Of a stretch of DNA of 64,000 nucleotides, positions 34,684 to 46,700 are shown piece by piece; positions within the stretch are counted from its first letter, which is position 1; the number at the start of each line of letters is the position of its first letter. Source of the DNA: JAQIBY01 sp963676165. GTDB taxonomy: Bacteria > Bacteroidota > Bacteroidia > Bacteroidales > ML635J-15. The notes below the pieces were generated by a model. The model was given only the letters and a program-made list of their open reading frames with translations, ran no database searches and was not told the origin of the DNA. The position numbers and the translations under genes were made by a program. The stretch lies in assembly GCA_963676165.1 (NCBI GenBank), contig OY781043.1, positions 3,534,001 to 3,598,000 on the forward strand, read 5' to 3'.

Positions 34684-35529
34684 TTACAAATTTCCATAAT
34701 ACTCCATTATATTCCCACTAAGATCCCCACTAACACCTGTCAGACTTAGTCCTACTCCTGCATCAACAGAAAAACCTATAATAACTGCCCCTGGTGTAGG
34801 GTTTGATACTGAAACACCTAATGTAACGCCTCCAATTACTTTACCACCCACGCTTCCAGACGCAAACCAACCTGAGAAATCTCTCATGCGAACTTTATCT
34901 GCATTAGGTCCAACAATATAAAAAGAAGTGACTTTAACGGTTGCAGAAGCATCAATCGTTCCTACCCCAGTACCCCCTGAAACATAAGTCATTACATTTG
35001 AACCACTAATAGTAGGATTATTCTTAATTAAAACACCAATGGGAGCTGTGTTAGTTGACACTCCCGCCTCAGCTTTTAAGTTTATCTCAACAGATGTTGC
35101 ATCAGGAAATCCTAAAGGCCTTCCCATTAGTGAAGAACTAAAAGATAAAAGCATCCTTTCCTCTCCTGAAAGATTATATGGACTTAATGGTCCAAGTTCT
35201 TCTGAAATATGACCCCCAGCAGCAACAAATTCTTTCATTAACTCCTGATTGGTTGGATCCTTGATTAAAGCATTTATTAAACCTGTTTCATACTCATCTG
35301 GCACAGGCTCTCGTGGTTTTCCTATACGCCACATAAGTACAGAGTTCCCGGATCCACTTTTCTGACCAGATCTTTTTATATGTCGTGAACCTGAGGATGA
35401 AGCAACCGAAATGCTTCCATCCGCATTGCCACCACCACCTGCTGAATACGGTGAAACATAACGCATTATCCATGATGACTCCCAAAAATTTAGGCTGTCA
35501 AAATCACTCCACGAACTCATCTGATGCAT
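34684..35529 (-). CDS. Orphan Rhs toxin-tail cassette 1 (shares the giant protein's pre-toxin linker)
   Basis: 281 aa from ATG 35529, with in-frame stops directly upstream. It lacks the Rhs core end, but residues about 17-80 match the linker of the giant protein's own tail: Gly-rich 'SISVASSSGSRHIKRSG' and 'SVLMWRIGKPREPVPDEY'. After that point the two differ completely. The unique part (about 200 aa) is rich in Gly, Val, Ser and Ile ('GGKVIGGVTLGVSVSN', 'GFSVDAGVGLSLTGVSG'), like an amphipathic beta or membrane-inserting region (inference). Likely the previous tail of the giant Rhs gene, displaced at this second, inner junction. Confidence 0.72.
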   Translation of the reverse strand: MHQMSSWSDFDSLNFWESSWIMRYVSPYSAGGGGNADGSISVASSSGSRHIKRSGQKSGSGNSVLMWRIGKPREPVPDEYETGLINALIKDPTNQELMKEFVAAGGHISEELGPLSPYNLSGEERMLLSFSSSLMGRPLGFPDATSVEINLKAEAGVSTNTAPIGVLIKNNPTISGSNVMTYVSGGTGVGTIDASATVKVTSFYIVGPNADKVRMRDFSGWFASGSVGGKVIGGVTLGVSVSNPTPGAVIIGFSVDAGVGLSLTGVSGDLSGNIMEYYGNL

Positions 35530-35547
35530 TACCTATTACTCATTAAC

Positions 35548-36132
35548 CTATTTCCCATAAAGTGAATCCTCCAAACTTTGAAGAAATCTTCCGTTATTCG
35601 ATGCAGATTTTTTAATGAAAAGATACTTATTCTTACCAATATCATATCTAACCAAACTGTCTTCAGCAAAATTATTAACGTAAGTATCAATTTGATCAAT
35701 TTGCTTTATAAAATCATTAAAAGAAGTTACCTCAACGTTCATTATTGAATCAAGCTTTTTCTTTGAATTGAAGTTCATTCGATTTGAATATGATAAATAT
35801 GTCTTTTCACAATTATCATCAACTTCTAGGTAAACTGTAAATAATGTATTTCCATTTATCGAACCAACTTCAAGATTATCTTTTAAAATAAAGGTTCTAT
35901 ATTTTACATTATAAAAAACAACATCGTATTGAATTTCTTGTTCCGTTATTTTAACTTTAGCATACGGTCTATCATCAGCACAATATTTTATTTCATTTAT
36001 TTCAACATTCGGTTTTGTCCAAATGATTACCCGATTAAAAACGACACTTCCCCAAGCTATCCAATAAATGATGAAAATAACAATTAAAACTGTTACAAAT
36101 AAAACCCCTATTATCCTTACAATCTTTTTCAT
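35548..36132 (-). CDS. Membrane-anchored hypothetical protein in toxin array
   Basis: 194 aa from ATG 36132 (an in-frame TTG at 36150 is less likely). One N-terminal membrane helix (about 5-26), then a soluble beta/alpha domain. It ends 18 bp before the start of toxin tail cassette 1. Not recognised; by place it is an orphan immunity gene candidate left from an earlier tail. Confidence 0.6.
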   Translation of the reverse strand: MKKIVRIIGVLFVTVLIVIFIIYWIAWGSVVFNRVIIWTKPNVEINEIKYCADDRPYAKVKITEQEIQYDVVFYNVKYRTFILKDNLEVGSINGNTLFTVYLEVDDNCEKTYLSYSNRMNFNSKKKLDSIMNVEVTSFNDFIKQIDQIDTYVNNFAEDSLVRYDIGKNKYLFIKKSASNNGRFLQSLEDSLYGK

Positions 36133-36208
36133 ATTACTCCTCCCATCCAATTGGTGGATCAGTTTTAATCAAATTTGAATTCGTATATTTAAATAAAATC
36201 ATCTTAAT

Positions 36209-36682
36209 TTATTTTGACTCACGTGTTACCATCTCTTCTGAAACTTCTTCTTTATATTGTTTCCAGAGCCCTTTTACTTCCTTGTACAATAAATTGGTTT
36301 GTGCTGTATCAGTGCTAAACTTAGCATATATCTTCGACTCGTCTCTTAGTACAATTGTTATAGCAGCAGCTTTAAACCAACCATCTCCATAACTATAGGA
36401 AATTGATTTAACTTCATCCCACGATGCATATTTGATGAATTTCTCCGTGTCTGAATTTTCATACAACCAATATTTACCAATTCCTTTATTGGTGAAAAAG
36501 CTAGCGGTATATTTGTAATCAACTTTTGAAGAAATTAGTAATAAACATTCATCATCTTCAAAATCATATAATGTGTTAAGATATTTTTCAACTTTATCAG
36601 GTATTTCATCTGCTCTTAATGGTGGATAATTACAACCTGTCAATAATAATGGGATTATTAGTAATAAATAAGCTTTTTTCAT
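36209..36682 (-). CDS. Hypothetical lipoprotein in toxin array
   Basis: 157 aa. Lipobox Leu-Thr-Gly-Cys with Cys17. Mature part is alpha/beta with 'YASWDEVKSISYSYGDGW' and 'AITIVLRDESKIYAKFS', a PH-domain-like strand pattern (weak). Candidate immunity protein acting in the periplasm (inference from position). Confidence 0.62.
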   Translation of the reverse strand: MKKAYLLLIIPLLLTGCNYPPLRADEIPDKVEKYLNTLYDFEDDECLLLISSKVDYKYTASFFTNKGIGKYWLYENSDTEKFIKYASWDEVKSISYSYGDGWFKAAAITIVLRDESKIYAKFSTDTAQTNLLYKEVKGLWKQYKEEVSEEMVTRESK

Positions 36683-36803
36683 AACTCAATTAATGCATGT
36701 TAAATCTCAAAATGTACAATAAACAACGTTTAAATTTTATATTTATTTGCAAATTGGACAAAACATTAAGGGTCTAAGTCCCTTAGGATTACAAATCTGC
36801 TAT

Positions 36804-37205
36804 CTACTCAGCACCAAAACGTAAAAACACATTTACTTCAAGTGCTTTCTTTGTATCCAAATAATTTTCCCAACTTAATGGCCCATAAACCGAGTCGTTC
36901 TCCTTATCAATAATGAAATAATTGAAGGTTGTATCTTCTGTTTGAGTTTCAACATCTAACAATTTTTGTGATGCAATAATATATTTACGATTGTGATGCA
37001 CGGCTTTGACATTTCCTTTAACGACAATTTTTTTATAATAATACTTTTCCGGCGATTTATAAATAATAGCACCACCAGGATATCCAACATCATACGCAAC
37101 GTAATCAGGCAGAAAATAATAATCATCTCCAAGATTTTGATTTTCATTACAGCTTACAAACAGTATAGCTGTAATAAAAAATACTATGTATTTATATTTT
37201 TTCAT
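36804..37205 (-). CDS. Hypothetical lipoprotein, possibly DUF3997-like
   Basis: 133 aa. Lipobox Phe-Val-Ser-Cys with Cys19. The mature part has 'GDDYYFLPDYVAYDVG', an Ile-Tyr-rich core and 'HNRKYIIASQ', reminiscent of DUF3997 lipoproteins (recall, not verified). Its ATG overlaps the stop of the preceding lipoprotein gene by 4 bp, so the two are coupled and both may protect against the toxin of the giant Rhs protein. Confidence 0.62.
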   Translation of the reverse strand: MKKYKYIVFFITAILFVSCNENQNLGDDYYFLPDYVAYDVGYPGGAIIYKSPEKYYYKKIVVKGNVKAVHHNRKYIIASQKLLDVETQTEDTTFNYFIIDKENDSVYGPLSWENYLDTKKALEVNVFLRFGAE

Positions 37206-37732
37206 TGTACTTCAATAAGTTTCATCTTTACATTTCCAATTGCACTTTCATATTCAAATTTTATGATAAGAAATTCACCATTGAGTGTAAAAGATTTCGC
37301 TGTATCCAAAAACATTTTCAAAAAATGAAGGCAATCTTCACAAAGAGAACAATTATCAAATGGTATTTTTGTACTTAATCTAATGTCCAATCTGCTAAAT
37401 GTATTAGCATCTCCTAGCTTATATTTCCCTCTGTATTCTTTTTTATTATTAAGATTAACTGTAAATCTACCATTTGATTTAAAGTGAAAGATATAATTTA
37501 ATCTGCAACATGTGTCATCTGTCTTAAGCAAACTGTCAACTTTCAAAAATGGATTTTCCCTAATTCGAATCAAATGATTTTGCGCAAGATACGTCTCTTT
37601 ATATTTAAATTCAAAATCAACCAATCGCCATTGATTAACTAACAATGAATCCATCTTTTCACATCCAAATAAATGAATTCCATGCATTAAAAACAAGAAC
37701 ATTATTGCTTCTAACAATCTACCTGTTTTCAT
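37202..37732 (-). CDS. Candidate immunity lipoprotein of the giant Rhs toxin
   Basis: 176 aa from ATG 37732, 1 nt after the stop of the giant Rhs gene; an ATG at 37765 would overlap it by 32 bp. The signal ends in the lipobox Leu-Phe-Gly-Cys (about residue 24). The mature domain has 'NQWRLVDFEFKYKE', 'YIFHFKSNGRFTVN' and 'YRGKYKLGD', the pattern of META or lipocalin-like lipoproteins. A lipid-anchored periplasmic immunity protein fits a toxin attacking the envelope, as proposed for the tail of the giant protein (inference). Confidence 0.68.
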   Translation of the reverse strand: MKTGRLLEAIMFLFLMHGIHLFGCEKMDSLLVNQWRLVDFEFKYKETYLAQNHLIRIRENPFLKVDSLLKTDDTCCRLNYIFHFKSNGRFTVNLNNKKEYRGKYKLGDANTFSRLDIRLSTKIPFDNCSLCEDCLHFLKMFLDTAKSFTLNGEFLIIKFEYESAIGNVKMKLIEVQ

Positions 37733-37733
37733 A

Positions 37734-40700
37734 TTACTTATCAATTTCATAAACAACCTTAACATTTGTCTGATTTTTTAAATATTTAATCGCGCCAACC
37801 GTAGTAAGCTGATTAAAACGAGAATTATTTGCAATAATACCTGCCTCTCTCAACTGTGACATTCCCCAACTCACACATCGCGTACCAAAAAGACTATAGT
37901 GTGGCGGGTTATCCATAGATTTATTAACATTTGCAAGAAGTGTTTTATATTCTTTACTTGTCACAGATAACTCAAATAATGTATACCCCCTCCATTGACC
38001 TTCTTCATAACTATTTTGTAAAGATTCTGATGAGTTTTTAACTTGTCCATCTGAATAAATTAAGTATTTAAATTCCGGTTTATCTTCTACATAATGCCCA
38101 GATTTTTCTCTAGTCGGGCTGAAACTATATGAATCATTTCCTTCATTTGCTCCGAAAATAATCAGAGTTAGATGACCTCCATATTTACCACCAGCATCAT
38201 GCTTTTTCCCCTCGTCATTTATCCCATGCACTATGTGAATGTAAATCTTATGAATGTCTGTATCAGCTTCACTTTTAGTGCCATACTCATCTGGCACAGG
38301 CTCTCGTGGTTTTCCTATACGCCACATAAGTACAGAGTCTCCAGAACCACTTTTCGGACCAGATGTTTTTATATGTCGTGACCCTGAGGATGAAGATACA
38401 GATATGCTTCCACCTGCATTCCCACCTCCACCGCCTGATGAAATTGGGGAAGTCCATTTTATTATCCACGCATCATCATATAAACTTATATCTCCAGGAT
38501 TTGCATCTCTAAATGCAAGTAAATACTCAGTTTGTTTAAGTGCTATATACATCTGAATAACATTAGCTGCATCCTTTAAATTCCATGGCATTTCATCACT
38601 AACCACAACTTCACCACCAGTAATCCCACCACTCGGGTCAACCAAATTTACGGGGTTGTTGCCCATGCCGGTATAGGCTGAGTAAAACTGCCCGTAAGGG
38701 TCGGGTGAAAGGAAACGACCAAGGCGGTTGTCGTAAGTACGCAACTGGAAACGGTTATATTGGCTGTACTGTGCATCTTCCTGCGCAAATACACCCTGAT
38801 AAGCATGTCCGTAATTACCAACACTCACACAGCGATCAGGCATTTTCATGCCAAAGGGATAATAGTCGCTTATTGCAACAACTTCAACGTCTCCTAAATC
38901 GCGTTGAAAAACAGCTCGTACATTGCCCAAATTGTCTTGATACTCGTATTGCAACAATACAATATCAGCATGGTTTTGGTCTGTAGAGGCTTTTCCTAAA
39001 CGCCCTATTCCATACAAATACTGCTCTTCATGTTTTGAGCTCTGCCCTTCTAATTCAGAGAACACTGAAATTATTTCTCCACCGGGTCCCCTCACAAACC
39101 AGGTAGCTTGTTTCGCATCAACATTATAAATGCATATGCAACGTCCGCTTTCATCATACGTGTATTCTGTGAGCAATGCATTCGATTGTGCATCTCTTAA
39201 CTCCATTGTTTTCCCTCTGGAGTCTTTTACATGATACAATCCGTCCACTGCATCTTCTATCATGCTGCCAATTAAATCATAGTCAAAATTACCACTGCTC
39301 TGGTTGTCTATATCGTTATTATAACGGGCAGATGGCACTGCATCGCTAACATAATCTAATTGATTGCTGTTGGCAAGGTAATGATAGCTTAAATCATCCA
39401 TAAAAACATCGCTACCACTCAAATTTCCATTTCGCTTGAGTTGTGTTATGTTTCCATTGGCAGAATATGCAATGTCATACACGTGATATTTTTCCTCAAC
39501 ATCACGTGTAAAACCATAGGTAAGACTTGCCTGACTTTGGGGCAAGGATATGTTTTGTCCGGTTTCTACCATGCTTTGAACAATTGCGGCATTGGCATTA
39601 AAGTAAGTGAAATTTTCAGAGTTTTCAAAATCGGTAATCGTATTTCCTCCCTCAACCGTATGATTGTGGAAATAATTTATGTCTTTTCCTTCGTTGGCAA
39701 TTTGCGACAGTACTCCTGAGTAAATATTTCCGCTATTTACAGCTGGAGAAGCTTGTATTGCAGATATCTGACTAAGTACATCATCAACCAAATTGTGAGG
39801 ACTATGCCCATTGGTTCCGTTGGTTTGCATATTGGTTGTATATTGTCCAAACTCTGCCTCAACAAACCGATTAAACTCATCGTAACCATACTGATACATC
39901 CAATGTGTACGTTCATTTGCCAATTGGTTATTTTGTGGACCTCCCGCTGTATTCCAACGTTGAGAACGGATAAGTCCTGAGTAATTATTTTGTCCCTCGC
40001 CTGAGTTAATAAAACTTGCACCAATACCGGCAATATTGGCTTCACGTTTATAATCGCCATCAAAATAATCAAGTGTCATACCAAAAACATCTTTGCAAAC
40101 ACTATTGGTAGCAAGATCGTCCTGTCCGGGATCTGTCATTTTTCCGGCATATTCTAGGCCCAAGTTTGGATTGTTGATGGATTTTAACCATCCGTTGATG
40201 GTGTAAACATAATCTATGCCTTGTAAATCTTCTTCGACAACAGTACGTTTAAGCTTGCCATCAGGATAATACTCATAACTGGCAACTTCCTGAACAAGGA
40301 CAGGGGTTCCTGATACATAATTGGTTTTTATGGTAACAGAAACCAACTGCATATCGGCATTGTATGCGTACATGTAATCAAATCGTTCGCTTTCATTGTT
40401 TTTCTGATATGTCATGCATTTCAAATTGCCCAACAAATCATAATCCATATGATACGTTTTTGTTCCTTCAATTGTACTCTGCCCCATACCATTGTAATGC
40501 ACTACCATCCAGGACAAACGCCCGAAATCATCGTATGAAAACCATTTGCTTAATTTATCTGTCCATGTTTTAACCAATCGTCCTTCAGAAAAGCTTACAG
40601 GATAATTGCTTGCCAACAGCCCTGTTTCACTTTCAAAAGTGCTTGACTGATCGCCGATATCATATCTAAAATAAATTTCATCTTTACAGTTTGCATTGTT

Positions 40701-43700
40701 CAACGGGTCGGTTGAAAAATCGTTATTAAGAATAACATCATCAAGTATGCTGCTTAAATTCGCAAAATTGTAGGTAGCATCTTCGCTATATTCACCTGTT
40801 TCCATTATGCGACCTAAATCGTCGTAGTTGATGTAGGAAAAAGTATTATCATTTGCCTGTTTCGCATTTTGAATGAAACGGGATTTTCCGTCTTTTCGGT
40901 ATAAATAGTTTGTTTCACCAACATCTACAGTTGTATTGGATAACAGTTGCCCCCAATTGTTGTAGGTATATGTATCATACATTGTATGTTCAGGTGCATT
41001 CGGCAATTTTGTATAATCCAATCGAACATCAATCTCGTATCCATCCAAACCTCCAAATTGATAATAATCGTAATTTTGATTCTCAACAAAATCATTATAA
41101 GGTAAGGTTAAATCACCCGTAGAGTAATTTCCAATGTAATAATCGGTGCAATAAACAACATCGACACCAAGTCCACTAGGAGGAGCATCGGATTGATTGC
41201 AATGAATTTCTTTAAGCTCTAATTGAATCTCAACAATGTTTTCATAAATATCTGCCGGAATTTCTAAATCACCGGTATGCACAACATCGGGGACATTAAA
41301 ATCAAAATAAAAGCCATCATTTACTAAGGTGTTGTCTCCACGCACATACATCGTATAAGTAAACTGGTCGTCAATAACAAACCGATTTGTTTCTCCTCCT
41401 ATTGACTCAACAACACCGTAAACAACAAAGTCAATTTTAACATTATTACTTATCGTCGGCAATGGTGGCAAATCTCCTTCAACGTGATCGTCATCCCAAT
41501 CAACTGTAATTTCCTGACCGTTTTCAACTTCAATTACTTCAATGTATTTATCAGAATTCTCTCCATCGTGTAACACAGTCATTGTATTGCTGGCATTTAA
41601 GGAAAAATCCTGATTGTAATTCACAGTATTCAAATCAATAATTTCTAAATCACTTATGGTTGAATACTGGTTTGCATATACGACTGGAATGTTAAGATCA
41701 ACTTCATTTAAGCCTGAAAATAATGAATTGTTACTATGCCATGTCCCAAAATTAGTTAGTGAATCTAAACTAAAAATATACCCATCTACATCGATAACAG
41801 GTTTTAAACCCGCATCATCAATAAGAAATAAACTACCATAAACATAGGGAGAAATATTATCCACAGATTTGCTATAGTTGACATTACCAGCCATAGCAAT
41901 ATTTCTCAGAACGAGCCCATCATTGGTTTCTGCAACACAAGCAAAATGCTGAGGTAAATCATCAACTACAATAATTTGGTCTGTTTTGAACATTCGAACG
42001 GAAATTTTTCCATAATCAACACTATTCTCATCATGTTCAACAGGAATACTGATTATATTTTGATAAGCACCATTTTCGTCTTGATTTGCAGAAGTAAAAT
42101 GTGGCACAAACGGAATACTTTCACCTTCATCCGGGTTTGCATTTACCTCTAAAGACTGAATTACTGCAGATGACGAATTGCTAGTAACTAACGTGTTATT
42201 CCCTTCAGGTATTGTTTGAACTCCTTCAGGATAAATTGTTTTACTAAGCCTGCCTGTTTTATCGTAATACGACAAGTTATAATTGTAATAATCAATATGA
42301 TATCCTATATTCAATATTTGAGACATTTCATCAGGTGCTGAACGGTAAATTCGGTACACGCCCTCAGGCAAACCATGAATCTGTAAGGCGCAATACAACT
42401 CATAATCAAAAGGTTGCTCATACAACAAATCAATTGGAATATCAGCGTGGCTCATTTCCAATGTATAATCCTCACCATCAACAGTTACAACTTCAGATTG
42501 CACATCATTAATGTTATAAAAATAATCGTTTATATCCTCTGTTTCCCAAACAAGCTCTCCACTAGACACAGAATAAATCTGTATATCTGTTTGAAAATTT
42601 GCTTGAATATTGATTCCTGCATCAACAACTCCTTCAGAAATATGAAAATCAAGGAAAGATTGGAAAGGTGCCATCCTTGAAAAAACAGTACGTTGATAAT
42701 CTCCTGCCTTTTCATCTTGCGCAACCTTTGCACTTGCCACTTTCTTTCCACCTATAGCATAGGAAACAAACTGTTTACCATCAGCATCTTCTGAAAGCAC
42801 TTTCATCATTCCTTTTTCATAAAGGAAATTCACAGGATTTTCCACATCAATCTCCTCTTCAAAAACATGATAGTTTTCATTAATAAGGAAACCCTGAGCC
42901 CCTGTAATGTGAAACAGTTCATTTGAACGTATAAACATCGGATATGACTTACTTTCATGTCCACTCCCCATGTACAAATTGTCTCCGGCCATGCTGGTTT
43001 TTTCCGGAACAGAACCCATGATTTCATTATATTCTACCTGATAATACGGATAATCTGTTGTTGGGACATATAATTCATCACTATTATTCGTACTATAATA
43101 AGCACCTAGCAAAGAGTTATTATCCACTTTTCGTTGATCTGAACTAAGATTAGGTGTTTCTTCATCAAAAACAGCACCATTACTTGTCATAAAATTGTTA
43201 CGATAATCAAAATTATTATCATTGACAGGTGCAGGGAGACTTTGAATTGAAGTTCTTCCTTTTTTATCATATACTATTTGTTGACATAAAATGTTATCAT
43301 CTTCAAAAGAGCGTGATTGTGCTTGATGAGTACGACCAAAAGAATCGAAATAAACTCGTGACTCTCCAACCTTACTGGAAACCAGCGTCCCATTAACTTC
43401 ATCCTTATTAAAAACACTAGATTGATACCAATTCCAACCTGTATTTGTTGTGCTTGAAGAAAGATTAACGTCTTTATGTTGTTGCAAATTTATGTTTCTA
43501 TTTAAAATATTCCCCCAACCATCTGTAATTCGAATGTTTTTGTTTGAGAATTCTTCATTATAGAAACTTGCATCTGCGCCTTTATTTACTGAATTTACTG
43601 TCATCTCGTAAGGAGGAACACCACCGGTTGCAACGATGCGAACACTTGCCAAACTATCACTTTCTTCAGTCAAATCTTCAACATAAAGGTCTAAAGGTTC

Positions 43701-46700
43701 AATTGAATACTGCAAATGCATTTTAGGATGCTTCGTACTGTCTTTACTTTCAGAACTCAAAAACATAACACTTTCTCCATTCGCTTCGTCGTCAAGTTTA
43801 ATCATTATACCGTTGTTATCTATAACACCACTTTTCCATAAAGGAATCAGCTTTGCAATATCAATAACAATGCTGTCATTTGACGAAATAGTCCCTAAAG
43901 CAATATTACTATATTTGGCATAGTAATCTGGCTTATTATTCCAGGTTAAACCGTCTTCACTCCAGTTGTCCTTTACTAAATATGCAGTGGAAGCATTAGG
44001 AGTCGTATGATTCCCAATATGTAGAACTAAACTAGCAGAATCAATACTTGCATTAAATGGAATATCCTCTATAGGCAAGTGGATATAAACACGTGCTGAA
44101 TCTCGACCACTCACAAGCAGATCATCCATACCACCAAGAATATTAGTTGGCTTTGCTGAAAAAGCATAGGTATCTTCTAACTTTACTGATTGTGTTTTCA
44201 ATTTCAAGGGTTCATAATAAAAGATCTCTAAGCGTGGCTGAGAATCATAAACAACAGAATCGCCCCCGGCAAATGACATACTCCCACCTACCGTTTCATC
44301 TGCGATATGACACAAAATACCATTGTTTTCTAATTCATCTGAATACCATGCTTCTACAAGTTTACTGACATCAATTGCATATGCTTCATTGACGGAATCG
44401 GTTTGCGCAATATCAACTTCATAATTCATATTGAGCTCAGGCGCATTATCCCAATTCACACTATCAGTATGCCAATGATCAGAGCAAGCAGTCATGACAC
44501 TATTGTTTACTCCAAACGAAGAACCTGTTGGAGACAATAAGAGTCTTGCAGAAGCAATTTCTACATCTTTGGGCAAGAGGTCAATGTTATAATTTAACAA
44601 TGTCCTTAGAGCTTCTCCTTTACTTGCCTCCCAGATAATTTCATTTGACGCTTTTATTGTCGCAAACTTATTCCCACTATTAATAATATTAGCACAAGTT
44701 GGCTCTAAAATCAGACGTTTCCCTGTGAAATGTGGTTTTGCATGTTTGATTCCTTGATTGCTATTAACTGCACTGGAAAGCACAGGTGACAAAACACCAA
44801 ACGATTCAAATAAATGAGTGGAAAAGAAAATATCTTTTCCCGGATTTCTACCTTGCTTATAGATTGCTTCGCCATTTAAAGTCAATAAGAAATACTTATC
44901 CAAAGCATAAAACTTTAGAATATCACCTTCCTCGAATTTTGTTGAGACTGGAGTTTTTTTACCGTTTGCAACAACATACAAATTCCCCCTGTCCACATGT
45001 GCTCCAAAACAATAATCTTGGATTTGTGGATTTGTTTGCTTTTCAGTAAAGCCTAAAACTTTACTATGTTCTGAATAGCCTTTGTCCATTTCTTCAAACA
45101 CAAAAACAGCAGTGCTAGCAGCTGGCACATAAGATGATGATATTGCATAATCATTCACAGAAAAATCGTTATCTTTTATGACCTCATAGCTCTTAACAAA
45201 ACATTCACCATAAGGAATGAAATCACAATAATTAACAAAAGTTGCCATAGTATCTAACTCACAACCACTTGCATCTGTAATAGTAAAAGGATAAACACCT
45301 GGTGTAACATTATTCAAATAATCTACAGTGTCACCGTTTTGCCATTCCACATAATACGGAGGAACTCCATTGTTTATTTTACTGATTGAAATATTCCCAG
45401 TACCTCCGGGTGTAGTAGCATTAACCTCACAAACAAGTGGTAAAGGAGAAAATGTACACAATGGGAAGTATAAAGTATCACCAACTGCATTAATCTCTAC
45501 AATAGAAATCAAATCAGAGGTAACAACATCTTCTCTGGACAATAAAATCGAATCGTTAAGACTAACAACTAAATCATCATTTACTTTATTCAATTTAATA
45601 TATGAATCCATTCCAATATCTGGTATTGAAACAGTCTTTATTAATGAATTATTCTCATAATAGCGAACCAAACCATTTTCATAGCTTATTTTAAAATCAG
45701 GGATGAAATCTGTATCATTAAGATTTGTCAAACCAAATGATTTTGGATTCGAACTAATATCGTTGGTCGATTTTATTATTGATCCATTTTTCTCCTGTTC
45801 AAGTACATTATATGAATATGATCTGCCTCTTGCTATAGTACTGTCATTCCGAACAAAATAACCATCAGCCGATATCATATCCTGTGTGGAATGCCAATAA
45901 GGAAGACTCAATGAAGAAAATTCATAAGATGCAGTATCACCAAAATGATCAATAACCTGAAATAAATGATTTGAATTATCGAAATCCGTAAATAGATTTG
46001 TATTTACATTCTTATGATTTAAATGTAGACGATATGGCTTTACACCTCCGGAAACATCAAGGGAAATAGAATCACTTGTAAGAACCGAAGCAACTATCTT
46101 TAGTGGTGATCTCAAATTAGAAACTATTTCTCCAAGACTACTTGAAGCATCCTCCAAACGAACAACAGGATACTGTGCTTCTTGAATTGCTAAACTTGAA
46201 TATACAATCGCACCATTCAATGCATAATAAATACTATCTTCAATCTTCTGAATAGACAATAAGTCTCCAGGCACAATGCTTTGACTTGGAGTAATTTGAA
46301 CTCCTGATTCATAAATACTAAATTTATGATTATAAAGCAAGAAGCCATGTTCAATAGAATTGTATGCCATGCTTTGTTTGTCAGACAACCCAAATATCCT
46401 TGATCCGGCATTATTTGATAGGTAATCTAAATCGGTAACCGGATATGCTATAAATCCAGCTTCGTCTTTAGATATTGATTTCTCAGAAAATGCAAATGCA
46501 TTCCAATTCCCCGCAGTTGCAACTATTGCAGAATCGTTTTGAAGTAGAAATTCATTATCATCCCAATCCAGCTTACAATTAATAGTCTTATCATCTTTTC
46601 TTCGATTTAGACTGTCTTTGATTTGATATGCATACAGTTTATTTAGCATCAAATCATTATTAACACCATTTTGCCCATTACTCCAAATAATCTGACTTGA

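Noticed and set aside
35681..35689. Single perfect LytTR box on the minus strand
   Set aside because: Inside a coding region and without a partner 21 bp away; expected by chance in AT-rich DNA.
39737..40072. 111-aa minus-strand frame
   Set aside because: Alternative frame inside the giant Rhs gene, Ile/Thr-rich by codon shift and without homology.
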